Assembly (NCBI GenBank): GCA_964423665.1
Contig: CAYRFX010000002.1
Location: 1 to 64,000, forward strand
Source of the DNA: HGM04593 sp964423665
GTDB taxonomy: Bacteria > Bacteroidota > Bacteroidia > Bacteroidales > Bacteroidaceae
DNA length: 64,000 nt
Direction of reading: 5' to 3'
The notes below the pieces were generated by a model. It searched no databases, was not told the origin of the DNA, and was given only the letters and a program-made list of their open reading frames with translations. Positions 7,686 through 17,266 of the stretch are shown here, one piece after another. The first letter of the stretch is position 1; each line of letters starts with the position of its first letter. The position numbers and the translations under genes were made by a program.

Positions 7686-9425
7686 TTATTTCTTTTCCCT
7701 ATCGCTGTCTATCAGTTGCAAAAGGCGTTCTATAGCCTCTTCTTCGGGAATGTTTTTTTCCACGCACTCCTTTTGGCGATAAAGGCTCACTTTGCCACGC
7801 GCAGCACCCACATAACCATAATCGGCATCTGCCATTTCTCCGGGGCCGTTCACAATGCAGCCCATTACTCCTATTTTAAGTCCCTTGAGATGAGCGGTGG
7901 CAGCCTTTATTCGGGCAAGGGTTCCTTGCAGGTCATACATTGTGCGTCCACAACCGGGGCAGGCGATATATTCGGTCTTGCTAATGCGGGAACGTGTTGC
8001 CTGCAAAATACCAAAGGCGATGGAATTGATATCTGCCGCAGGGATTGAGGGATTCTCTATCCACACACCATCTACGAGACCATCAATGAGAAGAACGCCA
8101 AGGTCGGCTGCCGCTTTTATGCGGAGGCTCTCAACGGCATTTTCGTTATAGCAGCGATGTACAATGACGGGCGCGGCAATGCCATTTGATGCAAGCTTAT
8201 GAATAACAGCGCGCAACTCACCCACAGGATTCACATGCGTGCTGCTTGCAACTATTATTATATCTTTGAGTTCCTTCAGCTTGGTTATATTTTGCGGTGT
8301 GAGGCAACGGATACAAAGTGATATTACCGAACCATCAACAGCCTCATCGACACTCACTGTGTGCAACTGCGAACCTATAAAGTCGGGGGCAATATCGGGA
8401 GAATCTACCGCTTCGCCCACTACCACCGGCACCTGCGAGCCACCCACACAACCTACAACTGCCGTCGGGCGGCGCACCGGTTCCAGGTAACAGAAACCAT
8501 CATAAACTTCACCCTCAATGGGGCGATGGGCTGCACGCTTTGCAATATATTCCACCAGCTCTTTTGCCACAGGAATCTCATTCTCGGGAGCCTCGGCAAG
8601 GGATACTCGCACGGTGTCGCCTATTCCATCGGCAAGCAACGCGCCTATTCCCACCGCGCTCTTGATGCGACCATCTTCAGCATCGCCTGCCTCTGTTACG
8701 CCCAGGTGCAAGGGGAAAGAGACACCCTCGCTCTTCATTGCGGCAACCAGACGGCGCACGGTGGTAACCATCATTGCTGTGTTGCTTGTTTTTATGGAGA
8801 CAACTACGTTATTGAAATTCTCATCACGACAGATGCGAAGGAATTCCATACACGACTCCACCACACCCGAGGGAGTATCACCGTATCGGCTCATAATACG
8901 GTCGGACAATGAGCCGTGGTTCACACCCACGCGAATAGCTTTGCCCTGCTCCTTGCACAAATTGAGGAACGACACGAAACGCTCACGCAAGCGTTTGAGT
9001 TCCTCGGCATACTCGGCGTCGGTGTAATCAATATGTTTGAACACACGCGCGGCATCGACATAATTACCCGGATTCACACGCACCTTATCGGCATAACGCG
9101 CAGCAGTGTCGGCAACGGCAGCATTAAAGTGAACATCGGCAACAAGAGGTACATTGCAGCCACGGGCGCGCAATATCTCCTTGATGTTACCCAGATTAAC
9201 GGCTTCGCGGTTACCTTGCGTGGTGAGGCGTACAAGCTCACCACCCTTTGCAACAATGCGCATCACCTGCTCGGCACTGCTTTCGGTGTCCATGGTAGAT
9301 GTGTTTGTCATTGATTGCACGCGCACCGGGTTATTGCAACCTATTGCCACACCGCCCACATTCACCTCCACTGTGGAGCGACGATGGTAGTTAAATAAAT
9401 CGGGATTAGTTTGTTTTGTACTCAT
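7686..9425 (-). CDS. ispG: 4-hydroxy-3-methylbut-2-enyl diphosphate synthase
   Basis: A 579-residue IspG (GcpE), the iron-sulfur enzyme of the MEP isoprenoid pathway that converts MEcPP to HMBPP. The N-terminal TIM barrel has VRVQSMTNTSTMDTE and LVADVHFN; the C-terminal cluster domain has CPGCGRTMYDLQ and GCIVNGPGE, which supply the Fe4S4 cysteines. It is much longer than the roughly 370-residue proteobacterial form because of the insert usual in Bacteroidota and plants. Its start overlaps the end of purE by 20 bases. dxs, the first MEP step, lies at 20.0-21.9 kb. Confidence 0.96.
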   Translation of the reverse strand: MSTKQTNPDLFNYHRRSTVEVNVGGVAIGCNNPVRVQSMTNTSTMDTESSAEQVMRIVAKGGELVRLTTQGNREAVNLGNIKEILRARGCNVPLVADVHFNAAVADTAARYADKVRVNPGNYVDAARVFKHIDYTDAEYAEELKRLRERFVSFLNLCKEQGKAIRVGVNHGSLSDRIMSRYGDTPSGVVESCMEFLRICRDENFNNVVVSIKTSNTAMMVTTVRRLVAAMKSEGVSFPLHLGVTEAGDAEDGRIKSAVGIGALLADGIGDTVRVSLAEAPENEIPVAKELVEYIAKRAAHRPIEGEVYDGFCYLEPVRRPTAVVGCVGGSQVPVVVGEAVDSPDIAPDFIGSQLHTVSVDEAVDGSVISLCIRCLTPQNITKLKELKDIIIVASSTHVNPVGELRAVIHKLASNGIAAPVIVHRCYNENAVESLRIKAAADLGVLLIDGLVDGVWIENPSIPAADINSIAFGILQATRSRISKTEYIACPGCGRTMYDLQGTLARIKAATAHLKGLKIGVMGCIVNGPGEMADADYGYVGAARGKVSLYRQKECVEKNIPEEEAIERLLQLIDSDREKK

Positions 9426-9912
9426 ATTCCAGTCCTTTAAGCTCTTCGTTGGCTTTTTCTATTTTCTTCTTAAGATTCTCCTTGTATGCAGCAAGGCGCA
9501 CGGCAAGCTCGGCATCGGCAAGCGAGAGCATCTCCACGGCAAGAATCGCCGCATTTAGTGATGCGTTTACACCCACTGTGGCTACCGGAATACCGGGAGG
9601 CATTTGCACAATAGCGAGCAAAGCGTCCATTCCATCGAGAGTGCTGTTGATGGGCACACCTATAACGGGCAGCGTGGTGCTTGCCGCAATTACTCCCGGC
9701 AAATGAGCCGCCATGCCTGCAGCTGCAATAATAATCTTCACGCCACGCTCCTTAGCGCCCTTTGAGAACGCCTCCACAGCCTCGGGAGTGCGATGAGCCG
9801 AGAGAGCATTAACCTCAAACGGCACCTGCATCTCGTTAAGAAAATCTGTCGCTTTTTTCATCACGGGAAGGTCTGATGTGCTTCCCATTATAACGCTTAC
9901 AATAGCTTTCAT
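9406..9912 (-). CDS. purE: N5-carboxyaminoimidazole ribonucleotide mutase
   Basis: A 168-residue class I PurE, converting N5-CAIR to CAIR in de novo purine synthesis. GSTSDLPVM near the start, NALSAHRTPE and AAGMAAHLPGVIA are the family's substrate-binding motifs, with the catalytic His in SAHR. It follows fbp by 26 bases and overlaps ispG by 20, so fbp-purE-ispG is probably one operon. Confidence 0.96.
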   Translation of the reverse strand: MKAIVSVIMGSTSDLPVMKKATDFLNEMQVPFEVNALSAHRTPEAVEAFSKGAKERGVKIIIAAAGMAAHLPGVIAASTTLPVIGVPINSTLDGMDALLAIVQMPPGIPVATVGVNASLNAAILAVEMLSLADAELAVRLAAYKENLKKKIEKANEELKGLEYEYKTN

Positions 9913-9938
9913 ATATAAATCCTGTTTTTATCTGTTTT

Positions 9939-11930
9939 CTATGGTCTCTCCTTTATTATACCCTTGCGATAAGCCGTGAGGAGTTTTTCGAGGTCGCTTA
10001 TCTTCAACATTATTCCACGACCTATATCTGTATCTGCCACATTCTCGCGACGTCCCATCATCTCCACAATCTGAGTGGTACTCTTAATATCGGTACCATT
10101 GATTACAGCCTCCTCAGTAGATTTGAAAGGCTCGTGCTGAACAAGTTGGAAACCACGGCTGTGATACACAAGCGTGTAACCGGCAATACCCGTGCGGTTG
10201 TGATATACACGAGAGAAACCGCCGTCAATCACCATCATGCGCCCATCGGCTTTAATAGGTGTCTCACCCTTGAACACACGCACGGGAACGTGCCCGTTTA
10301 TAATGTGGCGATGGCTGCCCTGAACACCGAACTCATCAAGGATATAGTCGCACACCTCGGCTCTGTCGCGCAATATGTAGTACCAGCCTTTAGGTTCCTT
10401 CTGCACCTCTTTATCTGTGAGCAGATAACGCTCAAATGTTGCCATTTTGGATTTTCCAAAAAGTGGCGAATGGGGACCGCACCAAAGATACCAGAAGAAA
10501 TCTCTTGCAGCCTCGCGTTCTTGTGCATCGACATCATTATCGAAAGCCGAGCGGGCAATGCGCTCCACCCTCTTCATAAGATCCTTGCCCTTTACAACAA
10601 CGCCGTTGATAGAGACCTCGCGCATTGTGCCGTCCTCGTTCAAAGGCACAGAGGCGTGGAACATGAGATTGGAGTTATATATCACATACATTCCGCCACG
10701 CATAAGCAAGCAATTTACATGGTTCTGCAAACGCTCGCTGCGGGTGAACGAATATCGCAAGCGCTCCATCAAATCCGCCTCCTCGGGCGTGAGGGCATAG
10801 GGGTTTGCGGGGTCAAGTGTGGGCCACTGAGTATCAAGCATGGAATATTCCTTGCCATCAATGGTTATAGTGCCGCGCTCTTTGTTAATGTGCTCCATGA
10901 GACAACGATCCTGCATCTCCCAATGGGGATACTTTTGCGCTATAGCACCCGACAACTTAAACTCTATTACAGAGACAGCCTTGTGCATTTGCGCTATGAG
11001 ACGAATATCCTTCTCGGTGTGGTTGGTACGCTCCTCATCAACACGCGGGATATATATTTCGCAGGGGTCATCGGCATATTGCTCCATGGCAAAGGTTGCC
11101 AGCGGCACCATATTGATGGCATAGCCGTCTTCGAGAGTGCGGGTGTTGGCATCGCGCAAAGAGAGGCGCAACACGCTGGCGATGCAGCATAGATTACCTG
11201 CCGCCGCTCCCATCCACAGTACATCGTGGTTACCCCATGTAATATCGAGATGGTGATAATTGCACAAGGTATCCATTATGAGATGCGCTCCCGGACCACG
11301 GTCAAAGATGTCGCCCAAAATGTGCAAGCGGTCTATTGCAAGACGCTGAATGAGCGAGCAGAGGGCTATGATAAAGTGGTCGGCACGCCCTGTGCAGATT
11401 ATAGTATTTACAATAGCCGAGAAGTATGCCTGTTTGTTGCGGTCGTCATTCGCTTCGTGCAAGAGTTCCTCAATTATGTAGGCATACTCTTCGGGGAGGC
11501 TTTTCCTCACCTTGGAACGAGTATATTTCGATGAAATATTGCGGCATACGGTAATAAGACGGTTAAGCATCACGGTGTAATACTCGTCCATATTCTCCAC
11601 CTCCTGCTTTACAAGTTTCAGTTTCTTTTCGGGGTAATATATGAGAGTGCACAATTCTTTCTTGTCCCTGTCGGAAAGCGCACTGCCAAAGAGATCGTTT
11701 ACCTTGCGCTTGATATTACCCGAAGCGTTACGAAGAACATGTTCAAACGCCTCATTCTCGCCATGCAAGTCGGCAAGGAAGTGCTCGGTGGGCTTGGGCA
11801 ACTGCAATATCGCCTCCAAATTTATTATTTCGGTGGTTACGCTTGATACTGTGGGAAAATCGCGCGCCAGCAATCGCAGATAGCGCAAATCCTCTTTTAC
11901 ATCTTCAATAGAAATCTGTTTCTTTGCCAT
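9939..11930 (-). CDS. fbp: Class III fructose-1,6-bisphosphatase
   Basis: A 663-residue Firmicutes-type (class III) fructose bisphosphatase, the gluconeogenic enzyme forming fructose 6-phosphate. The metallophosphatase core shows HFLADLHGENEAFEHVLRN (residues about 48-66), LGDIFDRGPGAHLIMD and WGNHDVLWMGAAAGN, which hold the metal ligands. I chose the ATG at 11930 (MAKKQISIED); the frame extends to a GTG at 11957, but the extra residues are not typical. A TAAATTTGC -7 box lies 70 bases upstream. First gene of the fbp-purE-ispG group. Confidence 0.94.
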   Translation of the reverse strand: MAKKQISIEDVKEDLRYLRLLARDFPTVSSVTTEIINLEAILQLPKPTEHFLADLHGENEAFEHVLRNASGNIKRKVNDLFGSALSDRDKKELCTLIYYPEKKLKLVKQEVENMDEYYTVMLNRLITVCRNISSKYTRSKVRKSLPEEYAYIIEELLHEANDDRNKQAYFSAIVNTIICTGRADHFIIALCSLIQRLAIDRLHILGDIFDRGPGAHLIMDTLCNYHHLDITWGNHDVLWMGAAAGNLCCIASVLRLSLRDANTRTLEDGYAINMVPLATFAMEQYADDPCEIYIPRVDEERTNHTEKDIRLIAQMHKAVSVIEFKLSGAIAQKYPHWEMQDRCLMEHINKERGTITIDGKEYSMLDTQWPTLDPANPYALTPEEADLMERLRYSFTRSERLQNHVNCLLMRGGMYVIYNSNLMFHASVPLNEDGTMREVSINGVVVKGKDLMKRVERIARSAFDNDVDAQEREAARDFFWYLWCGPHSPLFGKSKMATFERYLLTDKEVQKEPKGWYYILRDRAEVCDYILDEFGVQGSHRHIINGHVPVRVFKGETPIKADGRMMVIDGGFSRVYHNRTGIAGYTLVYHSRGFQLVQHEPFKSTEEAVINGTDIKSTTQIVEMMGRRENVADTDIGRGIMLKISDLEKLLTAYRKGIIKERP

Positions 11931-11999
11931 ACATTTCTCTTTTTCAAGCCCCTTCACCGGGTGGCGTGCCCTGTGAAAGAACCTTATAACTCTATTATT

Positions 12000-12008
12000 G
12001 CAAATTTA
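12000..12008 (-). promoter_or_regulatory. Probable -7 box of fbp
   Basis: The minus strand reads TAAATTTGC, a match to TAnnTTTG, 70 bases before the chosen fbp start. Confidence 0.5.
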
Positions 12009-12111
12009 CAGTTAATTTCTGAAAGAGCAAAAGATATAACGGGAAATTGGCAGAGCTTGCCATAATGTATGAGACAGATGAGGAAAAAGCACAACTGACA
12101 CTCTGCGCATA

Positions 12112-13545
12112 TTATTCCTTGCGCAAACGCGCAACGGGTATATGCAACTGTTCGCGATATTTAGCTACGGTGCGACGTGCCAACGAGAAGCCTTGTGCAC
12201 ACAACTGCTCCATTAGCTCGGTATCGGTGAGAGGTGCCTGCTTATCCTCGTTGTCTATGAGTTCCTGCATTGTGCGCAAGAGTTCGTGCACAGAACGTTC
12301 ACCACCATCTGCCGTCGCAACGCCATCGCTGAAAAAATATTTGAGCGGATATACTCCCCAGGGCAACTGAGCATATTTGCTGTTGCTCACACGGGAGATT
12401 GTGGAAATATCATACCCGGCACGCTTTGCGACATCATCGAGAATCATGGGGGTGAGCAGAGCCTCGTCACCACCGCCCACAAAGAAAGGCTTTTGCGCAT
12501 CTACAATAGCACACATTGTGCGCATGAGTGTCTCCTCACGCTGTTTGATTGCACTGATAAAACCCTTTGCCGCATCTATCTTTTGTTTAAGGAACAAGGC
12601 TGCTGCCCTATGCTCGGGGTTGGAGCTGTTGCTCTGTTCAAGCAACATCTGTTCATATTCGGCACTCACACGAAGAGTGGGCATATAATAATTGTTCAAT
12701 GAAACCGAGACCTCATCTCCTATGATTTCTATATTAAAATCGGGGATTATCTGTTGGTGGCTGATACCAATACTCTCGGCAAGAGCGGCACCCGGGCGAG
12801 GATTGAGACGCACAATATCGGCTATTGCATCGCGGCACTCCTGCTCGCCAACAGAGAGCTTTGCAGGCAACATATCCCAACGTTTCTTTGCAAAATCATC
12901 GTAGCAATCGGTGAGAATGCGTTTGTGCAAGGAGAGGTCGCGACGCGCACTCTCACGCTCTATCTGCAACAGAAGGCACTCCTGCAAGGAACGTGCAGCA
13001 ACACCTGCAGGCTCAAAGGAGTGCAACATCTTAAGCACCTCTTCAATCTCCTGCAACGACGGAGCTACCGAGGAGTAGAGAAGCAGTTCATCTTCAATCT
13101 CGGAGAGAGGTTTATGAAGAAGCCCATCATCATCAAGCGAGCCGATGAGATATTCTCCGATGGCACGCTGGCGGGGTGTGAGCGACAACTCCCCGAGCTG
13201 TTCCAGCAATGCTTCGCCAAAGGACTGGGCATCGCTCACGGGAATATCAATCTCATTATCGCCCGAGTGATAATCCCAGCCGTTATAGTCGGGAATATCA
13301 TCGGCTGTACGATAATCATCGGCAGAATTAATTTCATCGGCAGGAAGGGATTCGGCTGCAATATGTTCTGGCTCCGATGCCTCCAATGCAGGGTTATCAA
13401 TCACCTCACCGCGCACACGATCCTCAACCTCAATGGCTGTGAGTTCCAAGAGACGCGCCAGCAGCACCTGCTGTGGCGAGAGAGATAAATTTTGCGTCTG
13501 TTGCTGTTGTTGCGCTTGCGAAAAGGTACTTTTCTTCATATTCAA
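12112..13545 (-). CDS. rpoN: RNA polymerase sigma-54 factor
   Basis: A 477-residue sigma-54. The N-terminal Gln-rich activator-interacting region (about residues 6-50) includes SLSPQQVLLARLLELTAIEV, followed by an acidic linker, the core-binding domain and, near the end, the RpoN box ARRTVAKYRE that contacts the -24 element. Sigma-54 needs AAA+ activators; none is in the window. The start overlaps the stop of the nucleoside kinase gene by 4 bases (ATGA), so translation is probably coupled. Confidence 0.96.
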   Translation of the reverse strand: MNMKKSTFSQAQQQQQTQNLSLSPQQVLLARLLELTAIEVEDRVRGEVIDNPALEASEPEHIAAESLPADEINSADDYRTADDIPDYNGWDYHSGDNEIDIPVSDAQSFGEALLEQLGELSLTPRQRAIGEYLIGSLDDDGLLHKPLSEIEDELLLYSSVAPSLQEIEEVLKMLHSFEPAGVAARSLQECLLLQIERESARRDLSLHKRILTDCYDDFAKKRWDMLPAKLSVGEQECRDAIADIVRLNPRPGAALAESIGISHQQIIPDFNIEIIGDEVSVSLNNYYMPTLRVSAEYEQMLLEQSNSSNPEHRAAALFLKQKIDAAKGFISAIKQREETLMRTMCAIVDAQKPFFVGGGDEALLTPMILDDVAKRAGYDISTISRVSNSKYAQLPWGVYPLKYFFSDGVATADGGERSVHELLRTMQELIDNEDKQAPLTDTELMEQLCAQGFSLARRTVAKYREQLHIPVARLRKE

Positions 13546-15185
13546 TAGGTGAAGGTGCTGCCACCCAAAAATTCACGTATAACCGAGGTGGGCGGCAATA
13601 TATTCTCCTGCAAAGGTACAATATAATCCAAAAAACGCAATAGCCTGCGGGCAACAGAATATTCGCGACAACTCTGAGGAACAGCACGTAGCATCGGTTC
13701 CGCCTGAGCCTTGAACGCCGCAAGTTCATAAAAAAGCGAGGAGTTGAACATCACATCGGCATTCTCCTGATAGGGGAAAATCCACTCCTCTTCGCCCTCG
13801 CGCACGCTGGGCCAGCGGCTTATAGTCTCTATTGCCGAATATCCGCGATACTTTGCATCGCGCACCATGCGGCGCAGTAAACGCGTATCGGATGTGGATA
13901 TATAATTATGATAGTCGAGTTTCATTGATGTGAGTGCCGAGACATATATGCGGAACTTATCACTATCGGGTACCTGCTGTGTGAGCATTGGATTCAACCC
14001 ATGGGTGCCCTCTATCACAAGCACCATCTGAGGGGTAAGCTTCACCTTGTTGCCATGATATTCGCGTTTGCCGGTAACAAAATTATAATATGGCAACTCC
14101 ACCTCCTCGCCGGCAAGAATCCTTGTGAGAGACTCGTTGAAATATGGGAGGTCTATCGAATGAATCGATTCAAAATCATAATCTCCATTGGGCTTGCGCG
14201 GTGTAATAACTCTATCAACAAAGAAATCGTCGAGAGATATTGCATGGGGCTTGAGCCCGCATGCCATAAGATGCACGCTGAGCCGCTTACTCGATGTAGT
14301 TTTTCCCGACGAAGAGGGACCGGCAATGAGCACCACGCGCGCACCGCGTCTTTTTATCTCATCTGCCATGGCAGAAAAGCGTTTCTCCTGCAACGCTTCG
14401 GCTATATTAACCAAATCTACCTCGTGCCCCGTGTTTACAGCAAGATTAAAATCGCCTATAGTCTCAACACCCATTATCTGATGCCAATGCAAGCGTTCCT
14501 CGAAACGCTCCTGCAACTTCTCCTGCGGCACTTTATCCTCGAGAGTTGTGGGGCACTCCTTGTCGGGGATGCGCAACAGCACACCCTCGGCAAATTTTTC
14601 TATCTCAAAGAGCTTTATATATCCCGTGCTGGGGAGAAGCCCCTCGTAATAGTGGTCTATATAATCTCCCAATTTATAATAGCTTGTATAGAGATACTTA
14701 TAGGTTTTCAAAAGACGCACACGATCTATGCGCCCAAGCCTCTCAAAGACCTCGATAGCCTCGGAGGTGTGGCAATCGACACGATGAAAAGGTATATCCT
14801 CGGCAATGATAAGGCGCATGCGCTCACGCACTTGAGCAACCTGTTCCTCGCTCAGTTCCGTGTCCATACGGCAATAATATCCTTTTGAGATAGGGTTTTC
14901 AAAACGCACCACCCTGCCGGGGAAAAGGTCGTTCAAAGCCTTCATCATTACAAAAGTGAGGGAGCGCACATAAACACGCATGCCATCATCGGAGGTGAGG
15001 TCGAGAAACTCCACATCCTTGTGATTATAGACCCTGAAATTCAGCCCCTCAATTTCGTTGTTCACGCGGGCTGCCACAGTTTCATAGGGGAGATTCAAAT
15101 TAAACTCCTTACAGGCTTCACGCACGGTTATACCCGACTGAAAAGTCTTTGTCTCGCCATTGTTCACACAGAATATCTTTACCAT
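13542..15185 (-). CDS. Nucleoside kinase with TGS-like N-terminus
   Basis: A 547-residue protein. Residues 1-70 resemble a TGS/ThrRS N-terminal domain (KTFQSGITVREACKEFNLNLPYETVAARVNNEI), the middle matches the ThrRS second additional domain (FHRVDCHTSEAIEVFERLG), and the C-terminal half is a uridine kinase-like P-loop enzyme with Walker A GPSSSGKTTSSKRL. The combination is a known uridine kinase-family architecture; the exact nucleoside is not determined. I preferred the ATG at 15185 to the GTG at 15191. It is translationally coupled to rpoN. A TAACTTCGC -7-like box lies about 32 bases upstream. Confidence 0.87.
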   Translation of the reverse strand: MVKIFCVNNGETKTFQSGITVREACKEFNLNLPYETVAARVNNEIEGLNFRVYNHKDVEFLDLTSDDGMRVYVRSLTFVMMKALNDLFPGRVVRFENPISKGYYCRMDTELSEEQVAQVRERMRLIIAEDIPFHRVDCHTSEAIEVFERLGRIDRVRLLKTYKYLYTSYYKLGDYIDHYYEGLLPSTGYIKLFEIEKFAEGVLLRIPDKECPTTLEDKVPQEKLQERFEERLHWHQIMGVETIGDFNLAVNTGHEVDLVNIAEALQEKRFSAMADEIKRRGARVVLIAGPSSSGKTTSSKRLSVHLMACGLKPHAISLDDFFVDRVITPRKPNGDYDFESIHSIDLPYFNESLTRILAGEEVELPYYNFVTGKREYHGNKVKLTPQMVLVIEGTHGLNPMLTQQVPDSDKFRIYVSALTSMKLDYHNYISTSDTRLLRRMVRDAKYRGYSAIETISRWPSVREGEEEWIFPYQENADVMFNSSLFYELAAFKAQAEPMLRAVPQSCREYSVARRLLRFLDYIVPLQENILPPTSVIREFLGGSTFTY

Positions 15186-15216
15186 AGCCACAAATCTTTA
15201 CAAACTATCATTAAGC

Positions 15217-15225
15217 GCGAAGTTA
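15217..15225 (-). promoter_or_regulatory. Probable -7 box of the kinase-rpoN operon
   Basis: The minus strand reads TAACTTCGC, the TTCG form of the -7 element, 32 bases before the kinase ATG. Confidence 0.45.
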
Positions 15226-15297
15226 AACAGAATTTATCAGCATGCAACAGCAAAAGAGACTATTTTTATAATTTTATAATTTATTTGCAATTTGTTG

Positions 15298-15328
15298 TTT
15301 GCAGCAATAAAACATTATGCTAATTTTG
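15298..15328 (+). promoter_or_regulatory. Promoter of the ATPase-DUF4435 operon
   Basis: TTTG (15298-15301), 19 bases, then TAATTTTG (15321-15328): an essentially perfect Bacteroidota promoter. The start codon is 55 bases downstream. Confidence 0.75.
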
Positions 15329-15383
15329 TAAACAGCGGGAGAAAGACTCCCTCTCTGTTTCCGTATGTTATAAAAGAGATATT

Positions 15384-16208
15384 ATGGAAAAACTTGGGCA
15401 ATATATAAAAAGCATTGAGATTGATTCCCTGTGGGCAAAGCGCAAACATATATACTGGAAATTGCGCCCCGATGTAAACATTCTGAGCGGCAGCAACGGA
15501 ATGGGAAAAAGCACAATCATAAACAGGTCGGCACGCCATTTGGATATAATGCGCGAAGGACGGCTCACAACGAATCCCGAGAACGGAGTGCACATAACAT
15601 TCTACCCCGAAGATGCCACAAGCATTGCTTTTGACGTTATAAGCAGCATCGACCGCCCGATTCTGCGCGGGGACCTGCTCGACAAGATTCCCGGTGCCGA
15701 TATTCGCACCGAGCTCGACTGGCAGCTCTACAACTTGCAACGCCGTTATCTCAATTATCAGGTAAACATAGGCAACAAAATTATCGCATTGCTCACAAGC
15801 GGCAACCCCGAGGACCAAACAGCGGCAGCAGAGCTCACAAAACCCAAAAAAGTATTTCAGGACCTTGTAGATGAACTGTTCACCGCAACGGCAAAAACCA
15901 TAAACCGCACAAGCAACGAGATTTTCTTTGAACAATATGGCGAAACACTCTCGCCATACATGCTCTCCTCGGGCGAGAAACAGATACTTGTGATAATGCT
16001 CACCGCGTTGGTACAAGAGAACAGGCACTGCGTTATGCTCATGGACGAGCCCGAGATATCGTTGCACATTGAATGGCAACAGAGACTTGTGAACATCATA
16101 CGCACACTGAACCCCAATGCACAGATAATCCTTTGCACCCACTCACCGGCAATAATAATGGACGGCTGGGCCGACGCAGTAATGGAGATGGAAGAGATTA
16201 CCATATAA
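15384..16208 (+). CDS. Compact ABC/AAA-type ATPase, partner of DUF4435 protein
   Basis: A 274-residue soluble ATPase of the RecF/OLD/AAA_15 type. Walker A is GSNGMGKST (residues 36-44), the ABC signature is SSGEKQ (195-200), Walker B is VMLMDEPE (217-224) and the switch His is in CTHSPA (251-256). The middle is short, without the long coiled coil of SMC or OLD proteins. The DUF4435 gene follows 20 bases downstream on the same transcript. That ATPase plus DUF4435 arrangement is the one seen in PARIS (AriA-AriB), an anti-phage system that senses phage anti-restriction proteins. It is shorter than typical AriA and sits among core genes, so a housekeeping role is also possible. Confidence 0.82.
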   Translation: MEKLGQYIKSIEIDSLWAKRKHIYWKLRPDVNILSGSNGMGKSTIINRSARHLDIMREGRLTTNPENGVHITFYPEDATSIAFDVISSIDRPILRGDLLDKIPGADIRTELDWQLYNLQRRYLNYQVNIGNKIIALLTSGNPEDQTAAAELTKPKKVFQDLVDELFTATAKTINRTSNEIFFEQYGETLSPYMLSSGEKQILVIMLTALVQENRHCVMLMDEPEISLHIEWQQRLVNIIRTLNPNAQIILCTHSPAIIMDGWADAVMEMEEITI

Positions 16209-16228
16209 CCACGCATTGCGCAAACACA

Positions 16229-17266
16229 ATGAAAAAACTCACAAGCTACCTCAATTCCGCTTTCATAGAGGCCGCCAACAAATTACGCCCTAAGAGAGCC
16301 AAAAACCGCATAATCGCCTATGTGGAGAGCTACGATGATATCTCTTTCTGGCGCAACATATTCGAGGAGTTTGAAAATGAGAACTATAAATTCGAGGTAA
16401 TGTTGCCTGCACGCGGCAAGCTCACAAAAGGGAAAAAACAGGCAATGATGAACATGCTGGGCGAGGCAGTGGGACGCAACATGATTGCCTGCGTCGATGC
16501 CGATTATGATTACCTCATGCAGGGAACCACGGAGACATCGCGGCAACTCATAAACAACCCGTATATTCTGCACACATATGCATACGCAATAGAGAATCTC
16601 AAATGCTACTCGCAAAGCCTTAAGCAGGTGTGTGTGCAGAGCACGCTCAATGATATGAACGTGATGGATATTCCTGCATTCATGAAGCTATACTCGCAGA
16701 TATGCTACCCGCTGTTTGTATGGAACATTCTATTATACCGCAAGCACGACCTCAAGACAATGAGCATGCAACGTTTCTGCGAAATTGTCAGGCTCACATC
16801 ATTCAATATAGAGAACCCGGCAATAGCACTGAAACAATTAGAGGGACGCGTGAGCCATAACATATCCCTCATGGAGAGACACAAGCCACACCTGTTGCCC
16901 GAGTATGAGAATCTGAAAGATGAACTTGCAGCAATGAATATCCTGCCCGAGGAATGCTACTTCTACATTCAGGGGCATCACATAATGGACAGCGTTGTCA
17001 TGCGCATTCTCTCCCCCATATGCCGCTATCTGCGGGGCAAGCGCGAGAGAGAAATTGAGAAGTTTGCATACCATCGCCAGCAATATTCAAACGAGCTGTC
17101 ATCGTACCGGCACAGCCTGTGCGATGTGGCACTTATGCTGAAGAAGAACACCAATTACAAAGAGGCCCCGCCATACAAAAGGCTGAGAGCCGACATTGAA
17201 AAGCTGTTGCAAACGATAGGAGATGAAGAAGGGGTCGCTACTGACGCTTCCAAAAAGCAGGCATAA
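16229..17266 (+). CDS. DUF4435 / TOPRIM-like protein (AriB-like)
   Basis: A 345-residue protein whose N-terminal part reads as a TOPRIM-like domain: IAYVESYDD with Glu near residue 33, and IACVDADYDYL with the DxD pair near 90 and 92. This is the acidic triad expected of DUF4435/AriB and OLD nucleases. The C-terminal half is helical with no motif I recognise. I chose the ATG at 16229, 20 bases after the ATPase stop; the frame stays open further upstream inside the ATPase gene. The last 29 bases overlap the end of trkH on the other strand. Nuclease activity and a defence role are inferred from family and context. Confidence 0.8.
   Translation: MKKLTSYLNSAFIEAANKLRPKRAKNRIIAYVESYDDISFWRNIFEEFENENYKFEVMLPARGKLTKGKKQAMMNMLGEAVGRNMIACVDADYDYLMQGTTETSRQLINNPYILHTYAYAIENLKCYSQSLKQVCVQSTLNDMNVMDIPAFMKLYSQICYPLFVWNILLYRKHDLKTMSMQRFCEIVRLTSFNIENPAIALKQLEGRVSHNISLMERHKPHLLPEYENLKDELAAMNILPEECYFYIQGHHIMDSVVMRILSPICRYLRGKREREIEKFAYHRQQYSNELSSYRHSLCDVALMLKKNTNYKEAPPYKRLRADIEKLLQTIGDEEGVATDASKKQA

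Noticed and set aside
15315..16142. Long minus-strand ORF of 275 codons antisense to the ATPase gene
   Set aside because: The plus-strand frame carries clear Walker and ABC motifs; the antisense frame is Cys/Tyr-rich nonsense.
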